Notes: generated by a model from the letters alone, not told the origin. 64,000 bases of DNA from Tannerella sp. (GCA_031285565.1 JAITVY010000035.1:202318-266317), one strand, 5' to 3'; positions 28,270 to 37,080 are shown, counted from the stretch's first letter. Numbers and translations are program-made.

Positions 28270-31200
28270 TTAAAAGTTAATTACTGTTCCTGCCATAAAT
28301 GATCTTGCCTGAGGATATTGTCCCCGGTCAACCGAAATCTCTGACACTTCGGGTTCAAATCCACTGTAATTGGTTATTGTAAACAGGTTCTGTGTTGATA
28401 TATAGAGCCGTATAGACGGGCGTAGTCCTTGTCCCAGATTGGGTGTGAAAGTATATCCTAACTGGATATTTTTCAGTCGCAAATAAGAACCATCTTCAAC
28501 ATAATAATCTGAATTCTGGTAATTTCGCGTATTTCGCGTCAAGTCCCTTGTTACGATTGGTTGAGAATTAGAAGTTCCCGCTCCGTGCCAATACTCTTTC
28601 AGATAATCCGTACGTACGTTCTGCTTTGCATCAAACCGCATAAAATAGTATTTGGCTGCATTATAAACATCGTTTCCCATTACACCTTGAAAGAGTAAAC
28701 TCAAATCAAATTTCTTATAGGTAGCATCGAAAGATAGCCCATATGTAACATCAGGAATAGGATTTCCGATAAAATCCATATCATTGGTATCTATCTCTCC
28801 GTTTCCATTCAGGTCCTTGAATTTAAAGTCGCCCGGTTGTGCATTAGGCTGAATAAGCTTGCCATCTTTCGCATATTGGTTGATTTCTTCCTGTGTCTGG
28901 AAAATACCATCGGTAACATATCCATAAAATTGCCCGTAAGGTCTGCCGACTTCGCTACGGATAATATTTCCAAATGCGCCCTGGAAATCGATCAAAGCAT
29001 AATCATAAGCAAAATTGGATACCAAAGAACTGGAAGTTCCCAGGCTGGTTACCTTATTCTTTACTAATGCCATATTAGCATTGATACCATAGGAAAAATC
29101 GCCTTTCTTATCTTTAAAACCTATCGCAAATTCAAATCCCTTGTTTTCCATTCCTCCGACATTGCGGACCATTGTACCAAATCCCGAAATACGGGGAATT
29201 TGTTGCGACAAAAGGATATCATCTGTTTTTCGAATATAGTAATCAGCTGTAAGGTTTAATTTCCCCTGTAAAAACATGAGATCGACTCCTACGTTAAACT
29301 GGCTTGAAGTTTCCCATTTCGCATCGGAATTACCAATACCCGATGGGGATGAACCATTTACGCGTATCTGGCTTGTACCTATTGTATAGTATTGCCGCTG
29401 TTGGATGGGTGTTAAATAAGGATAGTAGGAATTAATATTTTCATTACCGATCTCACCGTATCCTACACGTATTTTAGCGCTGTTCAACCAGGTGGGATTC
29501 CAATTCTTAAAAAAGCTTTCTTCGGAGAGCTTCCATGCAAACGCTCCCGAAGGGAAATATCCCCAGCGATTCGAGTCTATAAAACGGGAAGAACCATCGG
29601 CACGTATACTTACAGTCAACAGGTACCGGTCAAGTAAATTATAATTAATACGCCCCAAATAAGACAACATAGCTAGTGATTCACCTTCGCCGGATGCCTG
29701 TGGGTTGTCCGTAGCCGAGTCAAAATACCAATATTCAGGATCCTCTATGGTTACATTTTGTTTGGTCGCCTGAAAATAATCATAACTATATTCGCGGGCG
29801 GACATTGCCCCCATCACCGTTAAATCATGAATTTTGTTGAAGTTTTTATGGAATGTCAGGATATTTTCCCATGTCCAGTCAATTTTTTTAGATGTATTGC
29901 GGCTTACGGTATTAACGGCATTCGAATTATCCATTGTTTCGTAAAAAACAGGGGAGAAATTACTATTATAGGTTCCGGTATACCGGATACCAAACCGCGA
30001 ACTAAAAATAAGCTCCGGCAAAATAGTCAAATCTGCATTAAAATTTCCAATAAGGAATTGCCTTCTGTTTTTCGAATTATTCCTTGCTATTTTACCTGCC
30101 GGATTTTCCAACCGGATCTTACTTATGCCGGAATAATAGTTCGTCTCCGGATCTATTACCGGGATATCAGGAGGAGCAATCAATGATGACAGGAAAATAC
30201 TGGTTGCATCCAGTCGCCTGTATTTATTGAACGCTCCCGAAAGGGAACTGGAAAGATTGAAGAAGGGAGTTACTTTCAGAGATGTATTCTGGGTAAACGT
30301 CAAACGATCATAATCGGTAGATTTTATGATACCCTCACGCTTATAGTAGTTAACGCTTAACATGGAAGAAAGACGTTCTCCACCACCTGAGAAATTAATA
30401 TTATAATTCTGGAATTGTCCGGTTTGGGATATCATATCATACCAGTCAGTATTATATGCCAGATTTGTTGTGCTTGAATACAACGGATCCATCCCCGCAT
30501 TTAAAGAAGCTTCGTTAGAGAGTTCGGCATATTGTGTTGAATTAAGCATGGAAGCTTTCTTAGCCATATTTTCAAAACCATAATATGCGCTTATATTCAC
30601 CCTCAACGGACCACTCTGTCCTTTTTTGGTGGTAATAAGCACTACCCCATTTGCACCCCGGGAACCGTAAATTGCCGTAGCAGAGGCATCTTTCAGGATT
30701 TCCATGGATTCAATATCATTCGGATTGAGATAGTCGATGTCACTCATCGGAAAACCATCTACAACATAAAGCGGAGAAGCATCATTGGGAGTTCCGACCC
30801 CACGGATCTGAATCTTCGCCGTAGCATCAGGAGATCCGGAACCCAGAACTACATGTACCCCTGCCGCACGTCCCTGTAAAGCAGCCAACGGAGAATTGGT
30901 GGCAATCTTATTGATATCCTCTGATTTTACAGAAGACACCGCGCCAGTCAAATCACTCTTTTTTACTACGCCATAACCAATGACCACCACTTCATCCAGA
31001 GCCTTAGTATCTTCTGTTAATTCTATGGTAATACTTGCCTGGTTTCCTACCGTTACTTCCATCGTTAGAAAACCGATATAAGAGATTGCCAATACCGCCC
31101 CCTGGTTTACATTCAGCGTAAATCGTCCGTCTATATCCGTTATGATACCATTTGTGGTACCCTTTTCCATTACATTCGCTCCGGGAAGGGGTTCACCTTG

Positions 31201-31629
31201 TTTGTCTATTACTCTTCCGGTTATCTGACGCATCGTTTGCTGGGTTATCACCTGATTTTTCTTCATCAGAATAATATTGTTTCCAACCATCGAATACCGG
31301 ATATCCATATTGGCAAATAACTCGGTAAGAAGATCAGAAACTTCCCTGTTTTTGGCATTTACCGATGCGTTACGGTTCAGGTCTATTTCATCTTTATTAT
31401 AAAGAAATAAATAATCTGTTTGTTCTTCGATTTCCTGTAATATATCCTTAACAGAAGTACTTTGAGTTGCCATACTCACTTTCATTTCCTGTGAAAAGAT
31501 ATTTTCGGCATAGACACCCATGCAACAAACAATAATAAATATAAATTGTAGTTTCATTATTCGGAATATGCGTATATACTGGTTAGTTTGATTTTTGGTA
31601 TTAGAATACCTGTACAATATATTTTTCAT
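28270..31629 (-). CDS. SusC/RagA family TonB-linked outer-membrane transporter with STN domain
   Basis: A 1119-residue glycan importer. The signal sequence (MKLQFIFIIVCCMGVYA) starts at the internal Met about 24 codons in, so the true start may be near 31557. Then come an STN (secretin/TonB short N-terminal) domain (SVKDILQEIEEQTDYLFLYNKDEIDL), a carboxypeptidase-regulatory-like domain (ITGRVIDKQGEPLPGANV), the plug (DEVVVIGYGVVKKSDLTGAV, with the GxxNDASPLYVVDGFP region) and the beta barrel ending in AGTVINF. The STN domain marks it as a signal-transducing receptor, matching the FecR-like anti-sigma factor and ECF sigma factor directly upstream. Confidence 0.96.
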   Translation of the reverse strand: MKNILYRYSNTKNQTNQYIRIFRIMKLQFIFIIVCCMGVYAENIFSQEMKVSMATQSTSVKDILQEIEEQTDYLFLYNKDEIDLNRNASVNAKNREVSDLLTELFANMDIRYSMVGNNIILMKKNQVITQQTMRQITGRVIDKQGEPLPGANVMEKGTTNGIITDIDGRFTLNVNQGAVLAISYIGFLTMEVTVGNQASITIELTEDTKALDEVVVIGYGVVKKSDLTGAVSSVKSEDINKIATNSPLAALQGRAAGVHVVLGSGSPDATAKIQIRGVGTPNDASPLYVVDGFPMSDIDYLNPNDIESMEILKDASATAIYGSRGANGVVLITTKKGQSGPLRVNISAYYGFENMAKKASMLNSTQYAELSNEASLNAGMDPLYSSTTNLAYNTDWYDMISQTGQFQNYNINFSGGGERLSSMLSVNYYKREGIIKSTDYDRLTFTQNTSLKVTPFFNLSSSLSGAFNKYRRLDATSIFLSSLIAPPDIPVIDPETNYYSGISKIRLENPAGKIARNNSKNRRQFLIGNFNADLTILPELIFSSRFGIRYTGTYNSNFSPVFYETMDNSNAVNTVSRNTSKKIDWTWENILTFHKNFNKIHDLTVMGAMSAREYSYDYFQATKQNVTIEDPEYWYFDSATDNPQASGEGESLAMLSYLGRINYNLLDRYLLTVSIRADGSSRFIDSNRWGYFPSGAFAWKLSEESFFKNWNPTWLNSAKIRVGYGEIGNENINSYYPYLTPIQQRQYYTIGTSQIRVNGSSPSGIGNSDAKWETSSQFNVGVDLMFLQGKLNLTADYYIRKTDDILLSQQIPRISGFGTMVRNVGGMENKGFEFAIGFKDKKGDFSYGINANMALVKNKVTSLGTSSSLVSNFAYDYALIDFQGAFGNIIRSEVGRPYGQFYGYVTDGIFQTQEEINQYAKDGKLIQPNAQPGDFKFKDLNGNGEIDTNDMDFIGNPIPDVTYGLSFDATYKKFDLSLLFQGVMGNDVYNAAKYYFMRFDAKQNVRTDYLKEYWHGAGTSNSQPIVTRDLTRNTRNYQNSDYYVEDGSYLRLKNIQLGYTFTPNLGQGLRPSIRLYISTQNLFTITNYSGFEPEVSEISVDRGQYPQARSFMAGTVINF

Positions 31630-31801
31630 ATATTTGTAAATAATTTGAGTTAGTACTGGTTTTATTAAACACTAAGTCGGGTATTAACTTCTGTCAACCG
31701 GAGAGTGGTCGCAACACTTTCCGGTTTTTCATTCGGATTCTTTTTATTTTCTCATAGGCATCTATTATTTAAAGGGTTAACAATGGTACATTTTCGTATC
31801 G

Positions 31802-32734
31802 TTAATATATTAGCACGAAATTATTCTCATTATCTTTCTGGTATTGTAATCCTGTCGGCACCTGCAACACATCCAAAATATGTTTTAAGCCGTCATTCGT
31901 TCTGAATTTACCTGTATAACGCATATTTGTAATCGATTTATTCTGGTTTTCAATCCGGATATCATAATAGAGTTCCAGCTTTTTTAAAATATCTTCTATC
32001 CGTTCATGATCGAAACTTATAATACCTTTTTTCCAAAGAAAATAATCATAATGCCGGATAGAAGTCGTTTGCAGTTGCCCTTTCTCCGAATAGACCAGTT
32101 TACCAGGAGTCAGCGAGATATTTTGTTGTTCATCATAGGAACTTATATCTACCACCCCTTTTAACAAAGATGTTTCAAAATATCCGTTTTTACGGTAAGC
32201 AATCACGTTAAACTCTGTGCCTAACACTTTTACAAAATAATCCGAAGTATTTATTTTGAATTGCCTGTTTTCATCATGCTGCACATCAAAATAACCTTCA
32301 CCGTCCAGATAAACCTCACGTATTGCTCCTGAAAAATGGGCAGGAAATGTAAAGGTAGTAAGCGAGTGTAGCCACACTTTTGTACCGTCTGATAAGGTTA
32401 ACTCAGCCCGTTGTCCTGCCGGAACATGGAGAGTTTGCATAACGGTTGCATCAGCCGGCTGAGGTGTAGTCTGCCTGGACTGCAAGAACCAATAAGTACA
32501 AGTGAACGTGATTAATATTGCTGCTGCAATCCTGAGGAAATCCACTAGTAATTTCCGCTTTCTATTTTCAGTTCGTTTTTCTTCCAGGTGAAGCAAGGTT
32601 ATGTCATACAATGAACGTAAAGCCATAAACTCCTTTTGGTTATTTTCATCGGCTTCAAGCCATAATTGAATAGATTCCTTCTCTTCCTGAGAGGCGTCGC
32701 CTGCAAGATATTTATTTAATAGTGTGCTTTCCAT
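31802..32734 (-). CDS. FecR-family anti-sigma factor
   Basis: The 310-residue inner-membrane protein has an N-terminal cytoplasmic segment (MESTLLNKYLAGDASQEEKESIQLWLEADENN, an anti-sigma domain), one membrane helix (LRIAAAILITFTCTYWFL, about 85-105), a periplasmic FecR domain (TLHVPAGQRAELTLSDGTKVWLHS) and a C-terminal DUF4974-type domain that contacts the STN domain. It relays glycan recognition by the SusC receptor to the sigma factor encoded just upstream. Confidence 0.95.
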   Translation of the reverse strand: MESTLLNKYLAGDASQEEKESIQLWLEADENNQKEFMALRSLYDITLLHLEEKRTENRKRKLLVDFLRIAAAILITFTCTYWFLQSRQTTPQPADATVMQTLHVPAGQRAELTLSDGTKVWLHSLTTFTFPAHFSGAIREVYLDGEGYFDVQHDENRQFKINTSDYFVKVLGTEFNVIAYRKNGYFETSLLKGVVDISSYDEQQNISLTPGKLVYSEKGQLQTTSIRHYDYFLWKKGIISFDHERIEDILKKLELYYDIRIENQNKSITNMRYTGKFRTNDGLKHILDVLQVPTGLQYQKDNENNFVLIY

Positions 32735-32830
32735 ACTGATTAGTACAAGGCGTTTATAAAAGCCTCATATTGTTAGTACGTATAAGAATTAAAAACACCT
32801 AGTCAGAAATCGTCTTTTTTTACAATTTTA

Positions 32831-33385
32831 TTAAAAACAGAATAAAGGAAGATAATCTTTGAGGTTAATGCGTAGACTTTTCAATGCTTTAGAGATATGA
32901 TATTCAACCCCTTTACTAGTGATACCTAATGCCGTGGCTATTTCTTCTTTCGTAAGATATTCAAACCGGCTCATCATTAATACTTGCCGTGTTCTTTCAG
33001 GTAAAGCCTTTAACGTATTCTTTACAATTTCCTTCACATCTTCCTGATAAATCCTTTCCGGATCACAGGCTTCTAATGTTGCAATCCTCGTATTCAACTC
33101 CCTTACTCCAACTTCTGTCATTACAGCCAGAGCTTCCTCTTGCGTTAGTTGATGGCGAAGAAAATCGATGGATTTGTGTTTCACGATTGAAAACAAATAA
33201 GTAAGGGGATGGCGTACCTCATAATCTCTCATATCCTTCCATAAGCAAGTCAATGCTTCCGAAGCAATATCTTCTGCCGCCCATTTATCATGTACATACG
33301 ATTTCGCGAATAAAAATGCTTTTCTATACCATATGCTATAGAAATCATTAAAGTTAAAAGAATTAGATTCTTTATTCGAAAGCAT
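32831..33385 (-). CDS. ECF RNA polymerase sigma factor of the glycan locus
   Basis: A 184-residue sigma-70 family ECF factor: region 2 at about residues 15-80 (AAEDIASEALTCLWKDMRD) and region 4 at about 120-175 (LPERTRQVLMMSRFEYLTKEEIATALGIT). It should be released by the FecR protein and drive the susCD operon downstream. It is divergent from the Ro60 gene, with 235 bp between the start codons, and is not expected to regulate it: the Ro60 promoter has its own elements. Confidence 0.94.
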   Translation of the reverse strand: MLSNKESNSFNFNDFYSIWYRKAFLFAKSYVHDKWAAEDIASEALTCLWKDMRDYEVRHPLTYLFSIVKHKSIDFLRHQLTQEEALAVMTEVGVRELNTRIATLEACDPERIYQEDVKEIVKNTLKALPERTRQVLMMSRFEYLTKEEIATALGITSKGVEYHISKALKSLRINLKDYLPLFCF

Positions 33386-33528
33386 TTTTTATTTTTTATA
33401 CACAAATCTATAAAAAAATATCATTATACATGATCATGAAATGAATAAATAGCGTAATAATAACACTTTTAACATACCCTGCCTGAATATAGAATAAAAG
33501 GAAAAAATACAAAAAGAATATTTTATTT

Positions 33529-33570
33529 ATTGTTACGCAAAAACACAGCGCATCACCCCCTGTATCTTTG
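33529..33570 (+). promoter_or_regulatory. Ro60 promoter with bipartite ACGCAAAAAC-N3-GCGC element
   Basis: ACGCAAAAAC at 33535-33544 is followed after 3 nt by GCGC, and after 18 nt by TATCTTTG at 33563-33570, a perfect TAnnTTTG -7 element 50 bp before the Ro60 ATG. The same arrangement with the same 18-nt spacing occurs before the fourth Y-RNA gene (43301) and rtcB (45378). The block ATTGTTACGCAAA (33529-33541) also occurs, inverted, before the Nudix regulator gene. Confidence 0.75.
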
Positions 33571-33620
33571 TCACATCAATCAAACAATGTCGTTAGAGTC
33601 ATTAACTAAAACTTACTAAG

Positions 33621-35135
33621 ATGAAATTCAATTCGATGGCTAAAAGAAAAAATAAGGTGAGAAATTACGTAAGTGCCGAAGCATATCGACTCTCTCCTGA
33701 ATGGCAGCTATATGTTGCAGCTGTAACTTCTTCGTTGAGCGATAAGTTTTATGAAAAAGCACAGGACCGTGTTGAAGCATTACGCAAATTAATAAAACAA
33801 TGCGATCCGGTATTTGTAGCTCAACTGGCAGTATACACCCGCACGAAAATGAATCTGCGCTCCATACCTTTAGTATTGGCAGTTGAACTGGCAAAAGTAC
33901 ATTGCGGAGACGACCTTGTAAAAAGGATGACTTCACAGGTAATCCGGCGTGCCGATGAAATAACGGAGTTATTGGCTTACTATCAATTGGCAAACGAACG
34001 CGAAAGTATAAAAAAACTAAACCGCTTATCGAAACAGCTCCAAGTGGGGTTACAGGTTGCGTTCAACCAGTTCGATGAATACCAGTTCGCCAAATACAAC
34101 CGGGATACGGAAATAAAACTCCGGGATGCATTGTTTCTGGTTCACCCAAAAGCAAAAGATGAAACACAACAAGTGATATTCAATAAAATTGTGAATAATA
34201 CACTTGAAACTCCATATACTTGGGAAACTGAACTTTCTGCACTCGGAAAGGCACACTATGCTGATGATAACGAACGTTCAATTGCATTCCGCATGAAATG
34301 GGAAGAGCTGGTAGATAGCCAAAAACTCGGTTATATGGCGCTTATCCGTAATCTGCGCAATATACTGGAAGCCCGTGTTTCACAACAATGCATCGCAAAG
34401 GGATGTAATACACTGGCTAATCCTGAAGCAGTCCGCCGGTCAAAACAATTGCCATTCCGTTTTTTGGCAGCTTACCGTGAAATATCAAAAGTAAAATCAG
34501 CCTACGCAGGTCGTATGTTAGATGCATTGGAAGAAGCAGTTACTGTCTCAGCCAGAAGTATAACCGGTTTCGATGAGAATACAAAAGTATTGATTGCTTG
34601 TGATGTTTCAGGATCAATGCAACGTCCCCTATCGCCCAAAAGTAAAATATTATGTTACGACATTGGATTGATGATGGCGATGATTTTAAAATCACGTTGC
34701 AAAAATGCTATAACAGGTATATTTGGGGATAAATGGAAAGTAATAAACGTTCCGAGCAAAAGTATCCTGTCGAACGTAGACACATTATATCATTACGCAA
34801 ATGAAGTGGGTTATTCAACCAATGGCTATTTGGTTATTGAAGATCTTATCCGTCGAAAAGAACTGGTAGATAAAATCATGTTTTTTACCGACTGCCAGCT
34901 ATGGAATAGCCGGAATGACAAAAAGATAGTTGACTTGTGGAATACGTATAAAAAAATATCACCGGACAGCAAGTTATATCTTTTCGATCTGGCCGGATAT
35001 GGTAACACTCCGCTGGATACCAACCGTGAAGATGTGTATCTGATTGCAGGCTGGTCTGATAAAATATTCGACATTATAGCAGCTATCGATAACGGTAGCA
35101 ATGCACTGGGTGAAATAAAGAAAACAGTGCTCTAA
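33621..35135 (+). CDS. rsr: Ro60/Rsr orthologue: TROVE-vWA RNA-binding protein
   Basis: Ring-shaped RNA-binding protein that holds misfolded or damaged RNA and Y RNAs; in Deinococcus it works with PNPase in RNA decay and is induced by stress. The 504 residues comprise a HEAT-repeat TROVE domain (about 1-310, e.g. DPVFVAQLAVYTRTKMNLRSIPLVLAVELAK) and a von Willebrand A domain (about 320-504) whose metal-binding DxSxS motif is intact (CDVSGSMQ near residue 328). The start at 33621 gives a very basic N-terminus (MAKRKNKVRN). Three Y-RNA-like genes follow directly, the classic Ro60-Y RNA arrangement. Promoter elements are shared with rtcB, which supports a role in RNA repair. Confidence 0.93.
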   Translation: MKFNSMAKRKNKVRNYVSAEAYRLSPEWQLYVAAVTSSLSDKFYEKAQDRVEALRKLIKQCDPVFVAQLAVYTRTKMNLRSIPLVLAVELAKVHCGDDLVKRMTSQVIRRADEITELLAYYQLANERESIKKLNRLSKQLQVGLQVAFNQFDEYQFAKYNRDTEIKLRDALFLVHPKAKDETQQVIFNKIVNNTLETPYTWETELSALGKAHYADDNERSIAFRMKWEELVDSQKLGYMALIRNLRNILEARVSQQCIAKGCNTLANPEAVRRSKQLPFRFLAAYREISKVKSAYAGRMLDALEEAVTVSARSITGFDENTKVLIACDVSGSMQRPLSPKSKILCYDIGLMMAMILKSRCKNAITGIFGDKWKVINVPSKSILSNVDTLYHYANEVGYSTNGYLVIEDLIRRKELVDKIMFFTDCQLWNSRNDKKIVDLWNTYKKISPDSKLYLFDLAGYGNTPLDTNREDVYLIAGWSDKIFDIIAAIDNGSNALGEIKKTVL

Positions 35136-35154
35136 AAGATTGCATCCCTACCAC

Positions 35155-35175
35155 TTTACTTTGCACCATCAAACA
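35155..35175 (+). promoter_or_regulatory. Promoter of the Y-RNA cluster
   Basis: TTTACTTTGCACCATCAAAC nearly repeats the sequence TTTACTTTGCATCATCAAAC found before the fourth Y-RNA (43327) and is close to that before rtcB (45405). TACTTTG fits the Bacteroidetes -7 element. The upstream ACGCAA element of the other promoters is not evident here, so the cluster may be transcribed from here constitutively or also by read-through from the Ro60 gene. Confidence 0.6.
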
Positions 35176-35194
35176 ACAGTTCTTTGAAATAAAC

Positions 35195-35346
35195 AAAAAC
35201 AAGTGTCGTAAAGGAAAGATACTTCGCACTTAGGAAGCACTGTCGCAGGTTCGAATCCTGCTACTCCTACAGTTATCAACTAATACAACGGGAGTATCAC
35301 GGTGGGGCAGGAAGAAAAGACTTTCCTTGATTATTACCTTGTTTTT
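35195..35346 (+). ncRNA. Y-RNA-like tRNA-mimic RNA A
   Basis: The lower stem AAAAACAAG/CTTGTTTTT (9 bp), an internal loop of 7 nt (TGTCGTA) and 9 nt (GATTATTAC), and the upper stem AAGGAAAG/CTTTCCTT (8 bp) enclose a tRNA-like module. In it TACTTCG is followed by a T-arm with 5 bp and a canonical loop (GCAGG TTCGAAT CCTGC), then the acceptor-like strand TACTCCT, discriminator-like A and CA. After an 18-nt link comes the matching strand GGGAGTA, so the acceptor is permuted. The D-arm region is weakly matched. The overall plan is that of bacterial Y RNAs of the YrlA type: a Ro-binding bulged stem capped by a tRNA mimic. It is the first RNA after the Ro60 gene. Confidence 0.85.
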
Positions 35347-35353
35347 AAAATAT

Positions 35354-35614
35354 AAACAAGTGCCGTAGAAAAGAGTTACTTCGCACTCTTAATGCCCGGG
35401 TCGTGGGTTCGAGTCCCACCACTTCCACCAGAAACAAAAAGAGAAAGGTTAAAGTAGAAGACTAAAGAAATAATTTACCTTCATCAATTAGTCTGATATT
35501 GCTGAATGAGGATAAAGTCTTTCACTCTCAATTTTCAATTCTCAATTACTGAAGGGAAGTGTAGCTCAGAGGATAGAGCAGGAATATAGTCTCTTTTCGC
35601 CTGTTGCCTTGTTT
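35354..35614 (+). ncRNA. Y-RNA-like RNA B containing a circularly permuted tRNA body with encoded CCA
   Basis: It has the same outer design as RNA A: lower stem AAACAAG/CTTGTTT, internal loop TGCCGTA (7 nt) / GCCTGTTGC (9 nt), upper stem GAAAAGAG/CTCTTTTC. Inside, in order: TACTTCG; GCACTCTTAATGC, which resembles an anticodon arm; T-arm GTGGG TTCGAGT CCCAC (35403-35419); acceptor 3' strand CACTTCC, A and CCA (35420-35430); 124 nt of other sequence; acceptor 5' strand GGAAGTG (35555-35561); TA; and a canonical D-arm GCTC AGAGGATA GAGC (35564-35579). All seven acceptor pairs are Watson-Crick. The intervening stretch includes the dispersed repeat TCAATTTTCAATTCTCAATT. If trimmed by tRNA-processing enzymes it would give a two-piece RNA with a mature tRNA-type acceptor end. 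Confidence 0.85.
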
Positions 35615-35618
35615 GCTA

Positions 35619-35745
35619 TAAAAACCACATCTGTCGTAAAGGAGAAATACTTCGATTGCTAAAAGCCAAATAAATATGGGTTCAACACCCGGCAAAGTCC
35701 GGGCATGACAAAACATTTCTTTCTGGTCGTTGCCTGTAATAAAAA
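35619..35745 (+). ncRNA. Y-RNA-like RNA C
   Basis: It keeps the internal loop TGTCGTA (35632-35638) / GGTCGTTGC (35725-35733), again 7 and 9 nt, and an upper stem AAGGAGAAAT/ATTTCTTTCT with one mismatch and two G.T pairs. The lower stem is weaker (ACA/TGT) than in A, B and D. TACTTCG follows, then GCTAAAAGCC, AAATAAATATGGG and a T-loop-like GGG TTCAACA CCC. It lacks a recognisable acceptor stem and D-arm; instead it has a hairpin around GTCCGGGC. Its closest relative is RNA D at 43.4 kb. The minus-strand ORF 35546-35764 is a shadow. Confidence 0.75.
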
Positions 35746-35889
35746 AGAAGAATGGATAATTCAAATTTACAATAAGAGATTAATTCGTTGTTAGCTGAAA
35801 AATGATCATCTAGGTATTATAGCATCTCATTAATAATCTATACATCAACATAATAAACATCAAACCTATTTAGACCAATTACAAACATA

Positions 35890-35950
35890 TTACGTTAACG
35901 TAAATTTAACGCAAACTAATTTGTAGATACTAAAATCTCACATATCTTTG
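35890..35950 (+). promoter_or_regulatory. SPFH gene promoter with ACGTAA-N5-ACGCAAACTA element
   Basis: The palindrome TTACGTTAACGTAA (35890-35903) overlaps ACGTAA, which is followed after 5 nt by ACGCAAACTA (35909-35918). A -33 TTTG (35920-35923) and a perfect -7 TATCTTTG (35943-35950) with 19 nt between complete the promoter. The Nudix regulator gene has the same ACGTAA-N5-ACGCAAACTA block with the same 24-nt distance to its -7 element. The ATG is 60 bp past the -7 box. Confidence 0.75.
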
Positions 35951-36009
35951 TTTCCGTAAATAATACGTTAATGGTATTTACAGAGTAGTAACAATTAAAC
36001 TTTACAGCT

Positions 36010-37023
36010 ATGTTTGGAATCAATCACATTAAATTCGACTCAATGACCCATGTATTCTATTACAAAAACGGGACAATAAAGAAAGAAGGACGTGGTTTAT
36101 CATTCTTCTATTTTAAACCGAACAGTTCGATCGTAGCCATACCAATGGGTAGTAATGATTTACCTTTTATATTCATGGAATCGACTAACGACTATCAGAC
36201 AGTAACCATACAAGGGCAGATAAGTTACAAAATAATAAACCCGGATATGCTGGCTGATACCCTTGACTTCACGGTAACTGATGCCGGAATATACAAAAGA
36301 AATGATATTGAAAAGTTAAACCAGCGGATAATCAATGAAGCCCAGACTTCGACATCCTCCTTTATACATAACATAGGATTAAAAGAAGCGATACGCTCAG
36401 CGAAAGAAATAGAAAACCGGATTCTCGAAGGATTAAAAACTGCCGAAGCCGTCAGTATGCTCGGAATAGAAATTCTCGGGGCAAATGTGCTGGGCGTACA
36501 GGCAACACCGGAGATGTCAAAAGCATTGGAAACCGAAACCCGTGAACGCCTGCAACAGGAAGCAGACCAGGCAATCTATGAAAGACGCAATTTTGCAGTA
36601 GAACAGGAACGTAAAATCAAAGAATCGGAATTAAATACTGAAATCGCAATAGAAGAAAAACAAAAACAGATCGACGAAAAACGAATGGAGTCCGAAGTTC
36701 AACGGATGGAAAACAACCGCAAACTTCGTGAAATGAATATCGAAGCAGATATTGCTGTCGAAAATCAACGGAAAATATTTATAGAGCAAAAAACCGAAAA
36801 CGATAAGAAAGAAGCCGAAGTACAGGGATTCCAGATAGAAGCAATGCTGAAGCCTTATAAAGAAATGGACTGGAGATCACTGACAGCATTAGCCGGACAT
36901 TCCGATGCCCGCAACAACATTGCACTGGCTTTTCGCGAACTGGCACAGAATGCAGGAAAAATAGGCAACCTTAATATCACACCTGACCTGCTCGATTCAA
37001 TCCTACATAATTCGGAACAATAA
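36010..37023 (+). CDS. SPFH/band-7 domain protein of the RNA-repair island
   Basis: The 337-residue protein has a band-7/SPFH domain (about 5-175; KPNSSIVAIPMGSNDLPFIF, NRILEGLKTAEAVSMLGIEILGANVLGVQ) followed by a long charged coiled coil (about 175-290, very rich in Glu, Lys, Gln, Arg) and a C-terminal tail (MDWRSLTALAGHSDARNNIALAFREL). There is no N-terminal membrane segment, unlike flotillins, so it may form a soluble ring or scaffold. Band-7 proteins with this tail have been noted in bacterial RNA-repair neighbourhoods (Ro60/RtcB/RlaP). It carries its own promoter with the island's regulatory element. Its actual function is unknown. Confidence 0.82.
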   Translation: MFGINHIKFDSMTHVFYYKNGTIKKEGRGLSFFYFKPNSSIVAIPMGSNDLPFIFMESTNDYQTVTIQGQISYKIINPDMLADTLDFTVTDAGIYKRNDIEKLNQRIINEAQTSTSSFIHNIGLKEAIRSAKEIENRILEGLKTAEAVSMLGIEILGANVLGVQATPEMSKALETETRERLQQEADQAIYERRNFAVEQERKIKESELNTEIAIEEKQKQIDEKRMESEVQRMENNRKLREMNIEADIAVENQRKIFIEQKTENDKKEAEVQGFQIEAMLKPYKEMDWRSLTALAGHSDARNNIALAFRELAQNAGKIGNLNITPDLLDSILHNSEQ

Positions 37024-37080
37024 GTGTGAGCCCATATACACAAAAGGGAAACTGAATGTGAGTAAAAAGGGATTCCGTTA

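Noticed and set aside
35195-35745. Ordinary tRNA genes
   Set aside because: T-arm, D-arm and acceptor strands are in permuted order or incomplete, and the anticodon side is replaced by the Y-RNA-type stem, so no standard tRNA can be drawn.
35546-35764. Minus-strand ORF of 72 residues over RNA C, and similar ORFs at 43258-43519 over RNA D
   Set aside because: They resemble each other only because the underlying RNA genes C and D are homologous; stems and loops explain the conservation, and the frames lack any protein feature.
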